Origin: Gymnorhina tibicen
Taxonomy: Eukaryota; Chordata; Aves; Passeriformes; Artamidae
Assembly (NCBI GenBank): GCA_013399875.1
Contig: VXAZ01007626.1
Coordinates: 558,001 to 622,000 of the forward strand
DNA: 64,000 nucleotides
Direction of reading: 5' to 3'
Below are positions 63,590 through 64,000 of this stretch, piece after piece. The notes beneath the pieces were generated by a model. The model was not told where the DNA came from, ran no database searches, and saw nothing but the letters and a program-made list of their open reading frames with translations. Within the stretch, counting starts at the first letter, position 1. Every line of letters begins with the position of its first letter. The position numbers were made by a program, and so were the translations under genes.

Positions 63590-64000
63590 TTTCCTCTGCA
63601 TGGCTATTCCTCTATTTGCAGTGAGAAATAGCATGCTACTCCACCAGACTAAACAATTGAGATGTGAATTAACATCCTCCACTTGATGCAGCTGAGCACA
63701 CTCCAGTATGACAAGCAACTGCTCAACCCGAGGGCATGAACTTATCCCTAATGCAGCCTAGGTCTTGGGCAGTCTCAGTGTCCCAACAAAAAGTAACTCA
63801 GTGCAGTCATTGATACTAAAAAAAGAAAATATTTAAATTGAGGGTTATTTTAATTTTCAGACAATTGCTGACCGCTGCGTCTTCTTCTTTCTCCCTCCCT
63901 CTCCCATGATGTTTTGCTGAATTTTATTCCAGACTCTCGGAGGAAGCAGTGTGACCATGCATAACAATATAAAAACGAAATTATAGTTATAACCAGAAGA
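63590..64000. other. No feature supported
   Basis: Sequence upstream, in the minus-strand sense, of the second gene's visible exons. No exon with clear splice signals seen before the window edge. Confidence 0.4.

Noticed and set aside
1..64000. CRISPR arrays, phage, operons, tRNA or rRNA genes, intact retroviral or DNA-transposon genes.
   Set aside because: None seen. The repeats are microsatellites, short duplications and CR1 fragments, and the gene structure is vertebrate.

Overview
This 64 kb window looks like a piece of a bird (or other sauropsid) nuclear chromosome. There are no dense bacterial-type ORFs. The sequence is AT-leaning and CpG-poor, with short GT-AG exons separated by long introns. 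The only interspersed repeats I recognise are two decayed CR1 LINE tails (about 14.1-14.4 kb and 51.1-51.3 kb), and such a low repeat load is typical of birds. Vertebrate-style CpG enrichment is confined to a few exons and one island at about 59.7-60.1 kb. Most long open frames in the window are chance ORFs in non-coding DNA.

Left part (1-38.7 kb): the 3' part of a plus-strand, multi-exon protein-coding gene. The best exons are 9462-9566, 12427-12565, 13003-13080, 32627-32695, 36582-36745 and 38376-38445, the last ending in a stop codon. Reading phases agree across all five junctions (2/1, 0/0, 0/0, 0/0, 2/1). Together they encode about 207 C-terminal residues: a Pro/Ser/Thr-rich disordered tail with a basic TRQYS site, a six-alanine tract, acidic-dileucine/clathrin-box-like and NPF/DPF peptides, then a short charged helix ending in -MTEL, a possible class I PDZ ligand. 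I could not name the gene. Less certain upstream exons are at 2756-2875 and 843-908. A 23-nt micro-exon (7690-7712) and an 84-nt in-frame cassette (15626-15709) are possible.

Middle part (38.7-59.7 kb): apparently intergenic or deep intronic, holding one CR1 fragment, a (TTCC)n microsatellite and AT-rich blocks that look like candidate conserved regulatory DNA, but no convincing coding exon.

Right part (59.7-64 kb): a CpG island whose strongest splice signal is a minus-strand donor at 60010, suggesting a leftward transcript. At the far right are two phase-compatible minus-strand exon candidates (63376-63589 and 62614-62859), probably part of a second, leftward gene extending beyond the window. 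Three more minus-strand exon candidates lie inside the plus-strand gene (13728-13807, 11897-12010, 8869-9016). They are kept as hypotheses because chance ORFs can imitate them.

No prokaryotic-type systems, CRISPR arrays, rRNA or tRNA genes were seen.
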